From Alentia gelatinosa (lineage: Eukaryota > Annelida > Polychaeta > Phyllodocida > Polynoidae), in assembly GCA_950022655.1 (NCBI GenBank), contig OX465579.1, positions 39,597,950 through 39,661,949 on the forward strand: DNA of 64,000 nt. Reading direction: 5' to 3'. Below, piece by piece: positions 1-13,800 of this stretch (within the stretch, counting starts at the first letter, position 1; every line of letters begins with the position of its first letter). Under the pieces are notes generated by a model, which ran no database searches, was not told the DNA's origin, and saw only the letters and a program-made list of their open reading frames with translations. Both the position numbers and the translations under genes were made by a program.

Positions 1-473
1 ACAACTAGGCACTCCCCTATCTTAGTCTTGTCTAGTCTAATATAGGATTTTGTGTGTGTTTATATTAGCATATTTATTTCTGGACTTTAATCATTCGTCT
101 TATGTGGATGTTTTACAGTACACGACTATATACATTATCCTAAATTACATTTTCATACGATCGTTACTTCAGTTTTGTGTAGTCTCAGCCTTGTGATTTC
201 TTCCTCCATCTTTTGAGTACTGGTCACCGTCTTTCCTGCGGTCTCGTGCGGTGCAAGACTATTAATTGCTTGAAGATTGACTAGCCTTGACCGCCTGGGG
301 TCATGAAGAAATTAGAGAAAACTTTAGAATATATCGATGATACCAATGCCATTAATTCTGGCATATATTGTCTTTCAATATGACGAAGAAGTGATTTATT
401 CAGTGGAAATTAGGATGTTGTTTTCAGTAAGCTATAAAAAGCCTATAGCCACACATCTCCCTGTTGTAACTGC
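1..473. other. Noncoding sequence, nothing recognised
   Basis: Moderately AT-rich sequence with no open frame, repeat or splice-supported exon. It lies 15 kb 5' of the first visible exon of gene A and could be intron or intergenic. Confidence 0.5.
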
Positions 474-860
474 TTAACCCTTTCCCTGCAGCACCCAATT
501 CCTCTGATCACCATTGTACAGCAGGCATTGCCTGCATAAACGACCCTTCTACAGCAGGCACCTTTTTTGGAAAATAGCAATGTCACATGATGTGTCATGT
601 GATTTGAGTAATTTACCTTGGTAGCTGATGATATTTTGTTATACCAAATTAAAGGTCAATATGCTGTTTCTAATATGTCAAAATTTCTTTCAATTCAAAC
701 AATTGTTTTTCTATTTATTGAAAATTGTATATAAGTATCAATGATGCCTCTATGATGCCTGGAGGCATCATGCTGCGGTAGTCAGGGGAATGCCTGGAGG
801 CATCATGCTGCTGTAGCCAGGGGAATGCCTGGAGGCATCATGCTGCTGTTAAAGGGTTAA
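474..860. mobile_element. piggyBac-type MITE with TTAA ends
   Basis: The 387-bp block begins TTAACCCTTTCCCTGCAGCA and ends with the inverted counterpart TGCTGCTGTTAAAGGGTTAA. TTAA target duplication next to CCCTTT/AAAGGG ends is the hallmark of piggyBac-type elements. There is no room for a transposase, so it is non-autonomous. Inside are three direct repeats of a 35-bp unit (starting at 755, 790 and 825), each beginning with the near-palindrome ATGCCTGGAGGCAT, and several CAGCAGGCA motifs in the left half. Confidence 0.6.
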
Positions 861-3800
861 AGATATCATTATCGAACCTGGGAAATGACTCAGATGACGC
901 TGGCTGCTTGAAGGACAGTGCGTTGCCATGGTTGGACCCTCCACCTTGATGACAACCTCAACAGTCATGTGAAGGCTATTAGCAGGTCAACTGCCAGACT
1001 CAGCGGTCAGCAAATCATGTGATGTCCTTTCCCCACCGCGTGCACCGCTTTCAATGACCACCTATTTTCCATGACGTGGTACAACAATTGCTAATAGTAT
1101 GGATGATCCTGAATACAGACACGCTCTTTTAACCACACTTTCAATGACGATGAATGGTAAGACAAATTACAACTCCAAAACCCACAACCATTTTTGTTCT
1201 TCGCAAATATTTTAATGCAGGTATGCGGTGGACTTTATGAATGATTCCTTAGATTTACTGACATTCAGAATTGAAGTTTTCTAACCTCAATTTCCAATAT
1301 GGGGAGAAGCTTAAGGTAAAGGTTTGTGCACTAACATTAAAAAAAAAAAAATCTAGACTAAATTGAGGATATTTTCTATTGAGCCCCCTCCGCATTCTAT
1401 GCACTGGTTGTACATTCCTTCAAATCTATTGTGTATATATATACTCACTGAAACCCTCATCAGTCACTATCAATTGTTGTAGCGCTTACAACAAATCGTA
1501 TTAAACGCATTCCAGTAGCTTTAAACAGTTACACACATATATGACACCACAATGCATTCAACTACATGCACTTCGTGATTTTCTAGTAAAATGATATGGA
1601 ATTGACAAGTAGAGCTATGAGTTTCAATATGTCAATCTGTGAATATCCAGACGGATAAAAGCTATTGGTTGCCCACCTATCATAGGCATTCGTCCTTTCC
1701 AATATCACTTTGTTACGTTGGTGGACCAGACACTTCCTGTGTGATGAGCGAGTAAAAAGAGACGAAATGGGCGATAACCAGGGAGCCGAATATTTGTTTA
1801 ATTATGGTACACAGAACCAGAAAGCTAGCAGCTCCTACTGAGCCGCAGCTGACCTCAAGTCGATTATTCAAAAAAAAAAGAGGAAAAAAGCTACAACTAA
1901 TGAAATTAAATCCATTCTGAGAGGCATCCAGAGTGTTTGGCGACACACAAACCCACCGACAGTATTAGGTCGGAGCCGGCGGCTGCCACTGAAAGTTCTT
2001 GATTCCTTAAAGCTCTTTCGGATCTGCCTGATCCCGGAGCGAGGGAAAAACCAACAAAAGGCAGCGAGCGAGGCGTAATTTGTATCTGTCGGCGGCAGGG
2101 GCGGTGAAATGAAGGTAGGGAGAGCGTGGCTGAGATGTGGTGTCAGTGATGGGGTGCATGCATGGAGGGTGGTCGGGAGGCCAGGGAATGTGGTGCGTGG
2201 GATGGACTCACATCCCACTGCGTTTTCACCATGAGACAACCCGGAGCCCTCCTCCATGACAGGACCCTCTCACGTGACCTTACTGCGAAGCCCCGTATGA
2301 ACCTCTGTCCTGCTGCCCAACCCGATACAACGTGGCCGCCAACTAAAAGCCTCACTTCCGTGAACAATGCTGCTATTTCCCCCAGGGAGACTATGGGGGC
2401 AACCTGCAACTCATTATGGAGGAAATCTATAGGCGCACAGGTGTAAGGCTTTGAAATGCTCCACCAGGTACCTATGCAGTTTCATTGATTTTGGTGGAGG
2501 TCTTGTTATAAGAATCACATCGTGAGAAACTTTAGTATCTCATTCGTATGCCATCTTCTTTTTTTTCTGTCGAGGCGCATACACCCATACAGCCACATGC
2601 CACCCTTGACTCCATATTGCCCCCAGCTCACATTGTCATGTCATGGAAAGGTTGCCATGCCAACATGGGACCCATATCTTCTCTCAGCCTATCCACAACG
2701 TTCAGCCCTGTCACACCCTACTCCACGCCCTCTCTCCATGTGCACATTATAATCAAGCAATCCCGAGGCAATTAAGGAGTGACCCCGACTTTCTCCCGCC
2801 TCCCCTCACGGTAACAATAGCGAGAATTACTTCTCCTTTTTGGGGTGCTGAAATTGGATTAAATCAGTCATCTGTCCTCGGCGTGGGTGGTCGTCGGCAT
2901 GGGGCACACCTTACACATGCCGAAAACAAACAACAGCATGCATAACCAATGCTGGCTGGCTTTAATGGAAACTGAACCATCAATTATCTGCCGACGTCTA
3001 CACAACAGTCCCATTTGAATATGTAACGCTTTAAAAAGGCAGGTCAGGCGCCCTCATCTCTGTCGCCACACGCTTTAAGCGAAGATGGCTTTCAATGAAT
3101 TCAGACATGATGACGATCTGTATTTATAGCCGACATTTAATACGGACCTCAAGATTCATATCGAAAAGGGATGGAGTTATTAAACATTTCTAATGCATAA
3201 TTCACTGCCACCAACGTTTTAAAATCGCGTATCGCATTGACCGATTTTGTAAGATAGCTGAGTCTGTTCATCCTTGTCCATCCTTTCTCTCACCTGTGTG
3301 ATTATGGCGGACTGTGGCCTGACACGATTGTTGCCTTATATCACTTGGGATCAAGGTTAATTGGCAGCTATGATACGTATGTGACAAGAACCTGCCCTCG
3401 TTCTAGATAAAATCACCGGTCAATGATCGCTAAGATCCTGGGTCATACTGGAATAATGAGAAAATCAACACCTCAGCAGATAGGTCTGTAGGTATGACAC
3501 CATAGGGGCCAGCTATGATCAGCCATAGACACCTAGACATCTACAAAGTAGAAATGCCCGAGCAGCTCAGTGGAGACTACACGTACAGCTCACAACAACC
3601 CGATCGATCTAGTTTGGAGTGCGATAAAATGATAGCCATATTAAATAACATGGGACCCCACTGAGTCGCGGACATGGTCGACGTTTCATCCGTGTAGCTC
3701 GAGGGGATTTTAACCTTTATGAATAATTAATCAGCCAATCAGTGGCCGAGGACGATTATTCCCGACACGACCATGAGCTGTTCACTGATTGACGAAGAAA

Positions 3801-6800
3801 TTAGTTTCTCAAAATAGAGAGAAACCTCCCAGTAGAATTGCGGTAGGGGCAGATGGTTAGACTTCAGAGGGGTTGGCACTGATTAGAATTGAAATCTAAA
3901 GATGAGCCTTAAGGTAGAATTGAAAATGTATATTGTGTCTTTTTGTGAATCGGCAATTAAGTTGGTGCCTTTTTTTCCGAATAGTATATTGTGTGACATT
4001 CCATTGATAATGATCTAGGTTTATTTCACTTTTCGGAATCGTTACCTAACAGTATGATATAGATATTCATATCATACGTTGATAAAACACAATGATTAGG
4101 GACGATTTGACCTTGGTCATCCTGTCCAATGAACCAAGGTGAAATCACTGCTCAACAATTCATGAATCACACATCACCGGAGCACCCCACTCTACAGCGT
4201 TGACCTCGCCACTCATTCCGTCCCATATCTTTCATGTTCCTTGACATTGCTCTGTCCTTATGATCTTCACGGCGTTGGTTTAATGACATGCTCTTGCCGT
4301 TGGGCAGGGCATTGGTACGTTGGGTACGTGGACCCTTATCTTTGGCCTCTTGCTCTTCTCAGACCGCGGTCAGACAAAGGTGACTGCATGCCGAGTCGTC
4401 GCGATCAGCAGAAGAGCTGCTCCCAGAATCAAATTCTGCGGAACATGAGCAGCTATTAGCAGTCGCGACCCTCCCAATTAGGGAACGCTAATTGAAAAGT
4501 GATTTATTTGGGTCACAAGCTGCGGCCCCAATAATAACGGGGGCACCGCACGAGAGCATCTTGGGTTGACCAATGAGCACCTTCAGCCAGGGAACTGTCC
4601 ATGAAATAGGTCAGCGTGTTAACAGGTGTAGCGGTGAGGGCGAGCTCCTTGCTGTTTACGACTGCATTTCACAGCCTCCATTTATGCTACTATTTATCTA
4701 ACGGGAGCGACCTGCAAGAATATTCACTGGATAGGCGGCTTCCTTTCCTCACACACACACCTAGGCGGTCCATGTTCTTTACCTTTATTTTCCAAAGCTT
4801 TCTTTCTTAAAGATGTTGTTACATTTCTTTTTATTTTCCCTTTCTCTACCATTTACTGAAGTTTATCAATGAACAGCACCGGTAGCGATAGTTCGATTGA
4901 TAATACGAAACTAGCTGATAGAAACTCATTCAATTTCTATTGGTTATATGTCACCAGTGAAAGTTAAATATTATTACTTAAAAAACACCAATACCCTTCG
5001 AACAATCACAATTGTCATCTGCATGTTAGTGGGGTCCATGTACAGTGACTTATATGACCGGACGTCCTAGGAAAAAGAAAACCATTCATGTGAATATGCT
5101 TAAATGAGGAAGGATAGATGACTTCATAACACGAGAAAAGACGTATTTTTTTACTAATAGGGCCTACCATTACATGACCTACTATTAGAGTATCTAAGCG
5201 TAGCATGCAACATTAGATGTGTATTTAGGATTATAAGAGGAGTTAGAACTGTTATTCTCATGGATGTGGGTCGAGGTATGACATAAATGAAACATGTGAA
5301 TATATCATGATATTATGTAAGTCCCAACGGCAGAGGCAACGCCCAGGAGACATATGCTTCTGACAATATACTTCACAATATTTCCTCCAGACCACATTGC
5401 CATCAAATTGACTGGCGCCCACTCACTTGCTCTTCATCCCCCCACCGCTGACTTGGCTGGCTTTGTATTATTGCCACCTGCAGTCAACCCATTCGAGTGT
5501 TTTGCTCTGTGGCTACTGGGAGGCCCCTCAACCGGGTGCTCCCGTTCTGTCACATACTCCACGCATGAACAGGGCGACAAAGGAGTTCACGTTTCTGATT
5601 GGTTCCTTTGTGCTGGACGGTGGGCGGGTCCTCGGTACCGTTTTTGTTCCCCGTCTCTCGCTCTTTTTTGTGAAGGGTGCTCATAGAGTGAGTAGCCATT
5701 GAAGGCGTTTCAGTTAAGAAATAATCGGTACGATAAAGGAGGCAGCTAGCCCCATCATGCCAAATGCCGTGAGAAATGCTATGGACACAAGACATGGTCG
5801 TGACAACCAGGACAACCTAACAGAGACATCTATTGTCTCTGACAGACCTTAAAAAAAGAAAACACCTCTAGTTACGGTTAGCGTTGTCTATTGGACCATC
5901 AAATAGCTTGTTTTCCTCCTGCTCCTTGGCCTTCTTCTACACCTTCTCTGTGACTCTTTCTCTCCACTTTATCCCCCTTCTCATTATTCTCTCTCACTCT
6001 CGTTTCTTCTTTTTCTTTCCGATGCCTTTCGAAAATCATACCATTTGACTACCCTGGTTGTTTCCACGTCACACTACACCACTCAAAAAGTTACCCAGCA
6101 CCGCGACTGTGAAGGTCACAATAATGACCGCAAATAGCAAAGAAGGCAATCCACAATGGGCCCCTATGCTACACCTCACGGCATATGAAATGTGTCACCT
6201 GGCGCCACCTAGTGAGACACCCGGGGACAAGGACCGGTTTCCCTCCAAGTATACCATAATTATTGTGGCTGATTTATAGTCTCCCGCGTTTTATATTCGT
6301 GTGTTTACATTATGGATATCACTTAAAGTATCACTTTTCAAAGGGCAGAAAACCAATCACATCGTCGTTATTTTTTTGGTGTCAGGTCCATGGGGACTTT
6401 TCCCTTTTCCCACGAATTAGATAAGCATACAAATAATTCATTTCAGGTTTTTTCGATGAAAATTGGCAAATTATAAACATTGAATGCCCACCAACGACGT
6501 ACACAGAGACATGGACCACCAGTACTACTTTTACGACAAGATGATTATAATCGAAAGACATTCATCACGTTTCATGATTTTGATTGAATGCAAATGGACC
6601 ATCCAATCATTTGCCCCGATGCCCCCTGAATTCAACTATTTGACCATGATGCCGAGCAACTGGCCACTGGGAGTGTAACCCCCACCCCCACAGCTCTGAC
6701 TGACCGCTGTCCATCTAGCGGCCACAATATGCCCATATAGCACCAGGGGTCAGGGGTTATCCACCAGGTTCAGAGGTCAAAATATTGGACACCATAAACA

Positions 6801-9800
6801 AAACCGCATGAGGTTTGCAACACTAACACCTTTGACAGGCGATGAGCTGGGAAGTCAAGTTGATGCGTGGATGCGGGACATGGCCCTGCATGGTCATACT
6901 GGTAGAGGAGGGTGTCATGTTCCCGGTGTCCCTGCAGTGAACACTAAACAGCATCCCGGTTTGTCCTGTGAGAACGATTATAAGCAATGTCAATCTTGGC
7001 TGCCGGATGTGGGATGCCCCCCCTCCCAGAGAGATGTACTCGCCAGAACGACGGTCATGAACCAGCGGAGGGTACATATATATGCTCGTATTCGAGGGTG
7101 GTATTGCTGCGGTCTTTATCTGTCTGAGCCATCTACCCTTTAATGATATTTGTCTGCTATGGAACTGCAATTAGATCCCTGACTATGATTAATTACTGTT
7201 GGAACCTTGAAACGCAGTTTTGTGTTTTAGTTCCAATCTGAATGCTTGTTGCTCAGATCAATATTGATGTAGATAGCTAGCGAACAATAACTAGAAATGA
7301 TTTATTCAATCCAAATGTTAGATTGAATATATGGATTATATTGTCACTGTTCTGCTGTCGATGGTGTCTTCACTCTCTAAAAGTAAATACAGTATTGGCT
7401 ACTAACAGAAGCATTTTATCAAGCTTAAGAAAACACAATTGGAAATTGTGCCGGCCATCATTACAGCTACCTAGTTTATTAACAAAATTGACAACACTCT
7501 CTTTGTCTTATTTAAAGCGCAGTAATTTGCTTGGACAGAAAGGAACAGTTTTTTCTTTCACCTCATGATGATCATTGCTTTGGGCTGGCTGTCCTGGCAC
7601 TATCTCTCCTATTTGTTTGATCAGATGGTTGTGGTTCATCATAGGCCAGTTGATAAGAGCCCCCATCACGTGAAGGCCTTTACTTATCTTATGTACACAC
7701 TGACATATGCATCAGGAAGAAACACAAATCTACTGGCTACCTGCCGCCAGAGGGCATTTTGCGCCTCCGAAGGTGGCGTGAGAGTCTCTCATTATGGAGC
7801 AGTCCCCTGTAGACTGTCTGTACGACCATATAGGGGCTATCCAAACTTCTTCCGCCCATACTTGACTTGGCCAAGCCAGCGGGGCGTCCCATTATGCTGT
7901 ATATCTGTCATGTTCGTCGGGAGGTTCAGCCGGGAAAGGCTCGCGTTGTCGTGTCTAGTTCTGATTAAGGTTGGCACACAGGGGCGGGTCTGATACCAAA
8001 GTGTGCTGCTGGTCCATCACTCAAAGGTGCACGCCCGGTTTTTCTCGGTTTGGTCTGATTACGTAATAAGTGCCCAATGAGGATGTTCTAACTGTTAAAA
8101 ATGTAGGTCCGGCAAGCCGCGGGTACCGCACAATCTCGTGCTGCACGAGAGTCCAGGCCGTGAAAACAAGAGGCGCATGCTCAATGACAGACCACGTCTT
8201 CGCACGTTGCCGTATGGTAGTGACGGTGTCTGTGTAACAGGATGTCTCTTTTCGATCGTGTTGAAAGGTGGTTATGAGGTCATACTAAGAGCATAGTGAG
8301 TGCATATGGATTTCTACTGATCTAGATACAGTAGGTTTCATATTATTGAGAGGGGCGACTAATGTGTCGAGATCTGAAGTTATGTTTTAGAGTATCTACT
8401 GTTATTAATACTGCAACAGTTTATCTGTATTGTACGATGCAGTTGTACGTGTCAAAGATTTGCTTATACTGGGGTTGGGACAGAATTTGATAGTAGACGG
8501 ATTGACATCCTTGCGGAAAAAGGAGGTGTGACTTCTGCTATCTTCTGCCAATAGTTCCAGAGTGCCCCTTCAATTTTACCAATACTAAATCGTTCAAATC
8601 AAGACAAGAACAAGGAGGCTCTTCATGCTGTTAAAAATACGAAACAATTAGGAAATAGAGCCGAAGCTTGTTTCAGTCTAATAAAGAATACAAAAAGAAA
8701 CAGAGGATAGATCCACTGAAGTCAACCTTTTCTATCAGAATATAGCTACTACGAATCCCTCTGTGAGTATTGAGAATAGCAATACGCCTTTGCAGGAAAG
8801 TCGTTGTAGGCCTTGCAAAAGCAATCTCTTGTGTTATAAGATGGTTATTCAACATACATGTATATGACCATATAAATCAGGTCATTTCGTAATGTTGGCG
8901 TAACTTGCTTATGTCTGATCTAATAAGAGTTATTCCCATAAGTATGTCATTGCCGCCATGCAAAGGCAGTGGTTCCTTCACAGTGACTTTGCAATGCCCA
9001 CAAGATCTGTGTATAATAAATGATCATAGCCAAGAGTTCCACCTCACATCTTCATTGCTCAGCATCTTGAATAAACAGGGCATACATAATGTTGAGATCA
9101 GAGAAACCACTAAATTGATAACGCCTGCCGACATAACCCGGGGCCCAACTAGTGTAGTAGTTAGCGTAGCGGGTCACACACACAGAGCTCAACGTTGTGT
9201 AAGACAGCAATCATCTTTAATGGAGAAGCCAGGGGAGGCACTCTGATCAGTTTCTGGCTTCCCAGGCCGTATGTGATCAAGATATGCGCAGTCCAACCTC
9301 AAGATTTGTGAGATTATGTAATTTATATCCTTGATTGCTCGCCTATGTTACAATGAATAAGTCACCAACTACGTCATCTAAAAGAACTATGATTCATGAT
9401 TCTAGCTAACCCAATAATTGTGAGGGTCAATCCACTTTCCTCTCACGCTACAAGCAATTTGTGTTCGCCGCTACTACAGCAAACATAGCTGAAATGTGGA
9501 ACGTCTTTTCGCCTGCTCCTATCATCATGACTGCACCTATGTACCTTCTGAAGGGACGAGAGAGACAGGGTTAGCGGAATCTATAGAGTTTTTGAATATA
9601 TGTCCCGGTTGTAGGGAAGAGGCTACTTAGAGAGGAAACCACCATAAGTGTTACATATCAATCTGGCGTATTAGGCGTATAAGGCGTGTGATACGTTCAC
9701 TATAATAGAGGCGATACAGTTACCGCAAAGTCGCGACGCAAAGATCATCAGTACAGGCACAGGAAGAAAATGCTTCAACTGAAATCATTGTCCTCGCGTC

Positions 9801-10543
9801 CACGATAACTGTATTTACCAACACTTCCTGCTTTGTTTGCTTGTAGTTATTTGACAAAGATTTGGAGTTATCCCCCAGGACTGCATATCTTCCATTTCGT
9901 TTCTTCCACATAAGTAGTGAGGGCACTTCTGATTATGATTCTGATTGTTTTGGAAATCCTTGATTTATCCAGATTTTTCAACCTACCTGCTGATCGTGGC
10001 TCTCCCTGTAAGGATCTCATAGCTTCTGTCCCCTTGCCTCTGATGGATGCCTCGTGAAGGTATGCTGTACATAAGCCCTTTCTGATTGTACCGAAGGGAT
10101 GATTCTTGTTTATATGATGTGCGCTGGTTTAGGAGATCACTGAGGCAAAGAGCATTAGTAAAGGGAGTTCAAACCGTCAGCAGTATCTGCGTAACTCCTA
10201 TGTTCTCGAACAAGGCATGTTGTTGTGGAGGCGCAGTCCTGACTCTTCTTGGGTAAGATATCTCTTCTGAGATATCGTCCTTGCTGGAATGTGCCTGGAT
10301 TGATAATCTGGAAATCAAGTGTAGAAATCCATAGAAATCTATGTCGAAATGGCACCTAATTACAGTTGCTTTTTGTGTGTGCATCCACAAACAGGAGTAC
10401 CATGGCGATAGAGCTCAATCAATTCAAATGTGGTCTTTTAGAGTTCAGAGTATTCTCAAGCTGGCAAATGCTCACTGAGGCTATCATATTGAATCTATTT
10501 TTAACTCCTTTTCTTCGTTTTCTTTTATGTTGCGTGAAGGTAC
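861..10543. other. Long noncoding stretch 5' of gene A
   Basis: No coding exon could be supported. Short open frames occur on both strands but none has domain character, and several start only at non-ATG codons. About 1960-2450 is locally GC-rich. A poly(A) run lies near 1340. If A has the usual Ig and signal-peptide exons they could be hidden here, but I could not identify one by its splice sites, cysteines or similarity to the B linker exon. Confidence 0.4.
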
Positions 10544-10885
10544 TTATATAGAACGTCCTGACCATGCTGTACAAGTTACAGAACGAGATGGTAATTTATG
10601 GTTTGTACGGAACGAGGCATTTATGCCGAGTTCCATACAAACCGTAAATTATCATCGAGTTCTGTGACTTGTACAAGCATGGTTGGACGTTATATATTTA
10701 CTATATACCCAAAATTCTTTTTTTTAAATCATTAATTTAATTTTTAACAACCGATATGTTAATAAACGTGTTTGGCAAGGTAGTCCGTATTTTAGTGTAC
10801 GGACCAGTGGTCCGTACAGTATATCTTTACGTTAGATGGCAAAACGGTGTGTATTTACAGTATATACGGCATGGATATATAGTAA
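10544..10885. mobile_element. Double-hairpin MITE-like element, copy 1
   Basis: The element starts ttatatagaacgtcct and ends at tatatagtaa. The first half (about 10545-10696) is a long imperfect hairpin centred on gcatttatgc, with arms of about 75 bp (accatgctgtacaa ... ttgtacaagcatggt). The second half has a perfect 9-bp-arm hairpin GTACGGACC-AGT-GGTCCGTAC (10797-10817). A second copy lies at 15721-16054. No coding capacity. The class of transposon is not assigned. Confidence 0.65.
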
Positions 10886-13800
10886 ATCATGGTACACCAT
10901 CCTCTGCATAGCGGATTTTCATGAGCTGTTTCTTTAAGGATTGCTTACTGCTCTCGTCATACAATAATTTCCATCAGTGTTAGTTAACTATGTACATTAC
11001 ATGGAACGAGGTGAACAGAATTTGCTCACAGCTGACTCAACTTAACATGAGAAGTATCTCGCATGATCCAGCATTTTCTTAAATGAATTCTAGTTATCAA
11101 CTACAACAACATACTTTGATGCAGTGTGAGAGCCTAGTTTTTGTAGTAGAAATTGACAGTCTGGCAAAGAGCGGTCCTGACGGTGTATATCTATATGCTG
11201 AGGAGCGGCACCGATGACCTTCTAATCAAAGGGCAAGGTTTACACCAACTGTTCCGTCTTAGAATGATGGCTCGACATTGATAACATTCAGTTTGATCCC
11301 TTGAAATTAATCTGCTAGTTCTACCCAGTTTTACATCATGTAATCCTCTACTTCAACATTCTAGGAAGCCTTATGACATTTAATCCCTGACATTTAAACA
11401 GCCAATATTTCCCATCTGATAATGAATGTGGGTCGGATTTTTGAAACCTGCTAAATTACGCTTTCTTCTGGGATCAGACACTCAAAAAATAATTTTGGAA
11501 TAATACTTCTTTTTATATCTTATATTAGCCTCCTACTAAGTACTATCCAGAAAAATATTATTCCAACAAATTCAGACGAATGATTCAGATTTGAGAGCCT
11601 TTTGAAATTGTGTATAATAATGCATGTTGTCCAACCCCCTAAAATATATAAAATTTCAAGAAATGTTATAAAAGCTCATAGTTTGGGAAAAACTAATATT
11701 ATATGGTGACATATGTTATATTTGATCCAAAAAACCTCTATCACATATTAGATATGAAACAAAAGCTCTGAGCCATATTTGGGTGTTGGGCCACACAGGG
11801 GTGTCGGACAACACGAGGGGTGTTGGACTACACGTTTATAAAATCACTCAGGACAATATGAAAAATAATATTTGTGGCTATAATCCTTTATATTCTTAAT
11901 GAAGTGATAGAAATCTTCGTTTTTCAAAGCAAACCACTTAGTTATTGATAAGAAACAACCCCAAAATCATGACTTATTTTAGAGCACATTTTCAGTTTTT
12001 TAACCACAAGAAGTACATTTTTTCATTTAGGAAAAAAAGTAAACTGGCTATTTATGAGTGGTAGGAATACTTAACATATACAGGGGTATTTGTTATTCTA
12101 TTATGATTATTATTTCTTCTATACATCTTTTAACAGGTGTGTTGTCCAACACTCCATTTAAAAAAAAAAAAATATCATCATGGAATCACAATGTTTAAAT
12201 ATCAGAATGGATAATCCCATTTTATTGAAACTTTCAGGTATCACAGTAGGGATTTTGGTCAACATCTCACAATAAAGAAAAATTAATTTCTCATTGAATA
12301 TCTCATTAGTATTATCCTCTCAAAATTGGGATCTCTGACAACATGCTCTTTAGGTCTCTCTGTTTGAAAATTTAAAGGTCCTGGATAGTTTTGACCGTTT
12401 TAATATTTTTTCAAACTTTTACCAATTTTCAAAACTATATTGTGTACACTTCTCTTGACATAGGCTTTAAACAAGTTAATAAAAACAATTGACTCAACTT
12501 TGTGCCTCCTAGACTTTGAAAAAAACCTGAAAATCATGAAAAACACTGTTTTTGTTGATTTTCAGAAGGAAATATTCCTCAGAGCTATACACAACCCTAT
12601 GTTGGAATGAAAGACCATCAAAAGATGCAACAAAAAATGCCACTTTTACGTCTATGAGATACGTTTATAATACAACATCAGCCTTAAATAACCCTGTTTT
12701 TGGTAATTTAGCAGGTTTTAAAAATCCCACCCATGTACGAACCAAGATTCTTGAAGCAATATAGTAACCTGCCCATATAATAAGGGTGAAAGGAGTTGGT
12801 CACCAGAGATGTCAACATACCGATTACTGGGTGGGACACATGTTTAGAGGCCACTGCCTAGTTGCCACCTCTGTGAAGCACGGTTAGATATCTAGCCTCT
12901 GACTCTACAACACCACGGACTTCAAGATTTCACGCCACCAGATGGCAGGTAGTGATGGATGAGTTCTCATGGAGGAGTAGTCACAATGTGCATACACTGG
13001 GAAAAGGTTATGGAGTTGACGCAACGTTGTCGTTGTATTTGTCATGACAGCCTTAGTGTAATGTACAAAGAATGCTGTTACCACCCAGAGCCTCATTTCT
13101 ACATGGACTTTAGTATGAGAGAGGTTTCAGTATATTCTATAAATATATACCCCATAGTCCCGGTGTTGATTGATCAGGATCGGTAATATTCGTGTCCAGC
13201 CTTACTCTGAATGATTACGTGCACATTCCGCTCGCAATACGGCAATGATTGCTCTCAGTAGGTATGTGAATATCATGGATGAAGCATTGTAAACTGTATG
13301 TAACAAGGGGCTATTATATTGGATTGGAGGTATTACATTTGTATACTAGGTTTAAGCCGCTTTTCATAATTAGTTTTTCATCTCTAGTTTTTCCTTGTAT
13401 GTATTAAAGAGAGCTGTAAATTCATACTATCGACATGCTGTATGAGGAAGGCATAGATGCATCTGGGATTAACACGGTAATCTCTTCTTCACTGAATCGG
13501 AATCGAAAGGACACATCAGCTGAACAGTACTCCCCACCTGTCGTTCATAGAACTCTTTAGTGGATGCTTGTCCAGTGACTGTCACTAGTTTCTTCATAAT
13601 CTCCTGCACATCATTTATTTTTTCACCCCTTGTATTTTTCCCCATTCCACCTAGAAACAGCGGTTATAATTCGCGGTCACGTGATATGCAGTAACTCGGG
13701 CACAGTCAATGCAGGCAGTCTCCGAGTGGCCCCTCGGCCGCAGGTGCTGCTGGGACTTCTTTATTTCCGGTGAGCTTACCTTCGCTGTGACACATCATGT

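Noticed and set aside
6808..7143. Cys- and Trp-containing frame with an internal ctgcag, considered as an extracellular exon of gene A
   Set aside because: Cysteine spacing fits neither Ig nor CRD, there is no phase-compatible donor, and an equally long frame lies on the opposite strand.
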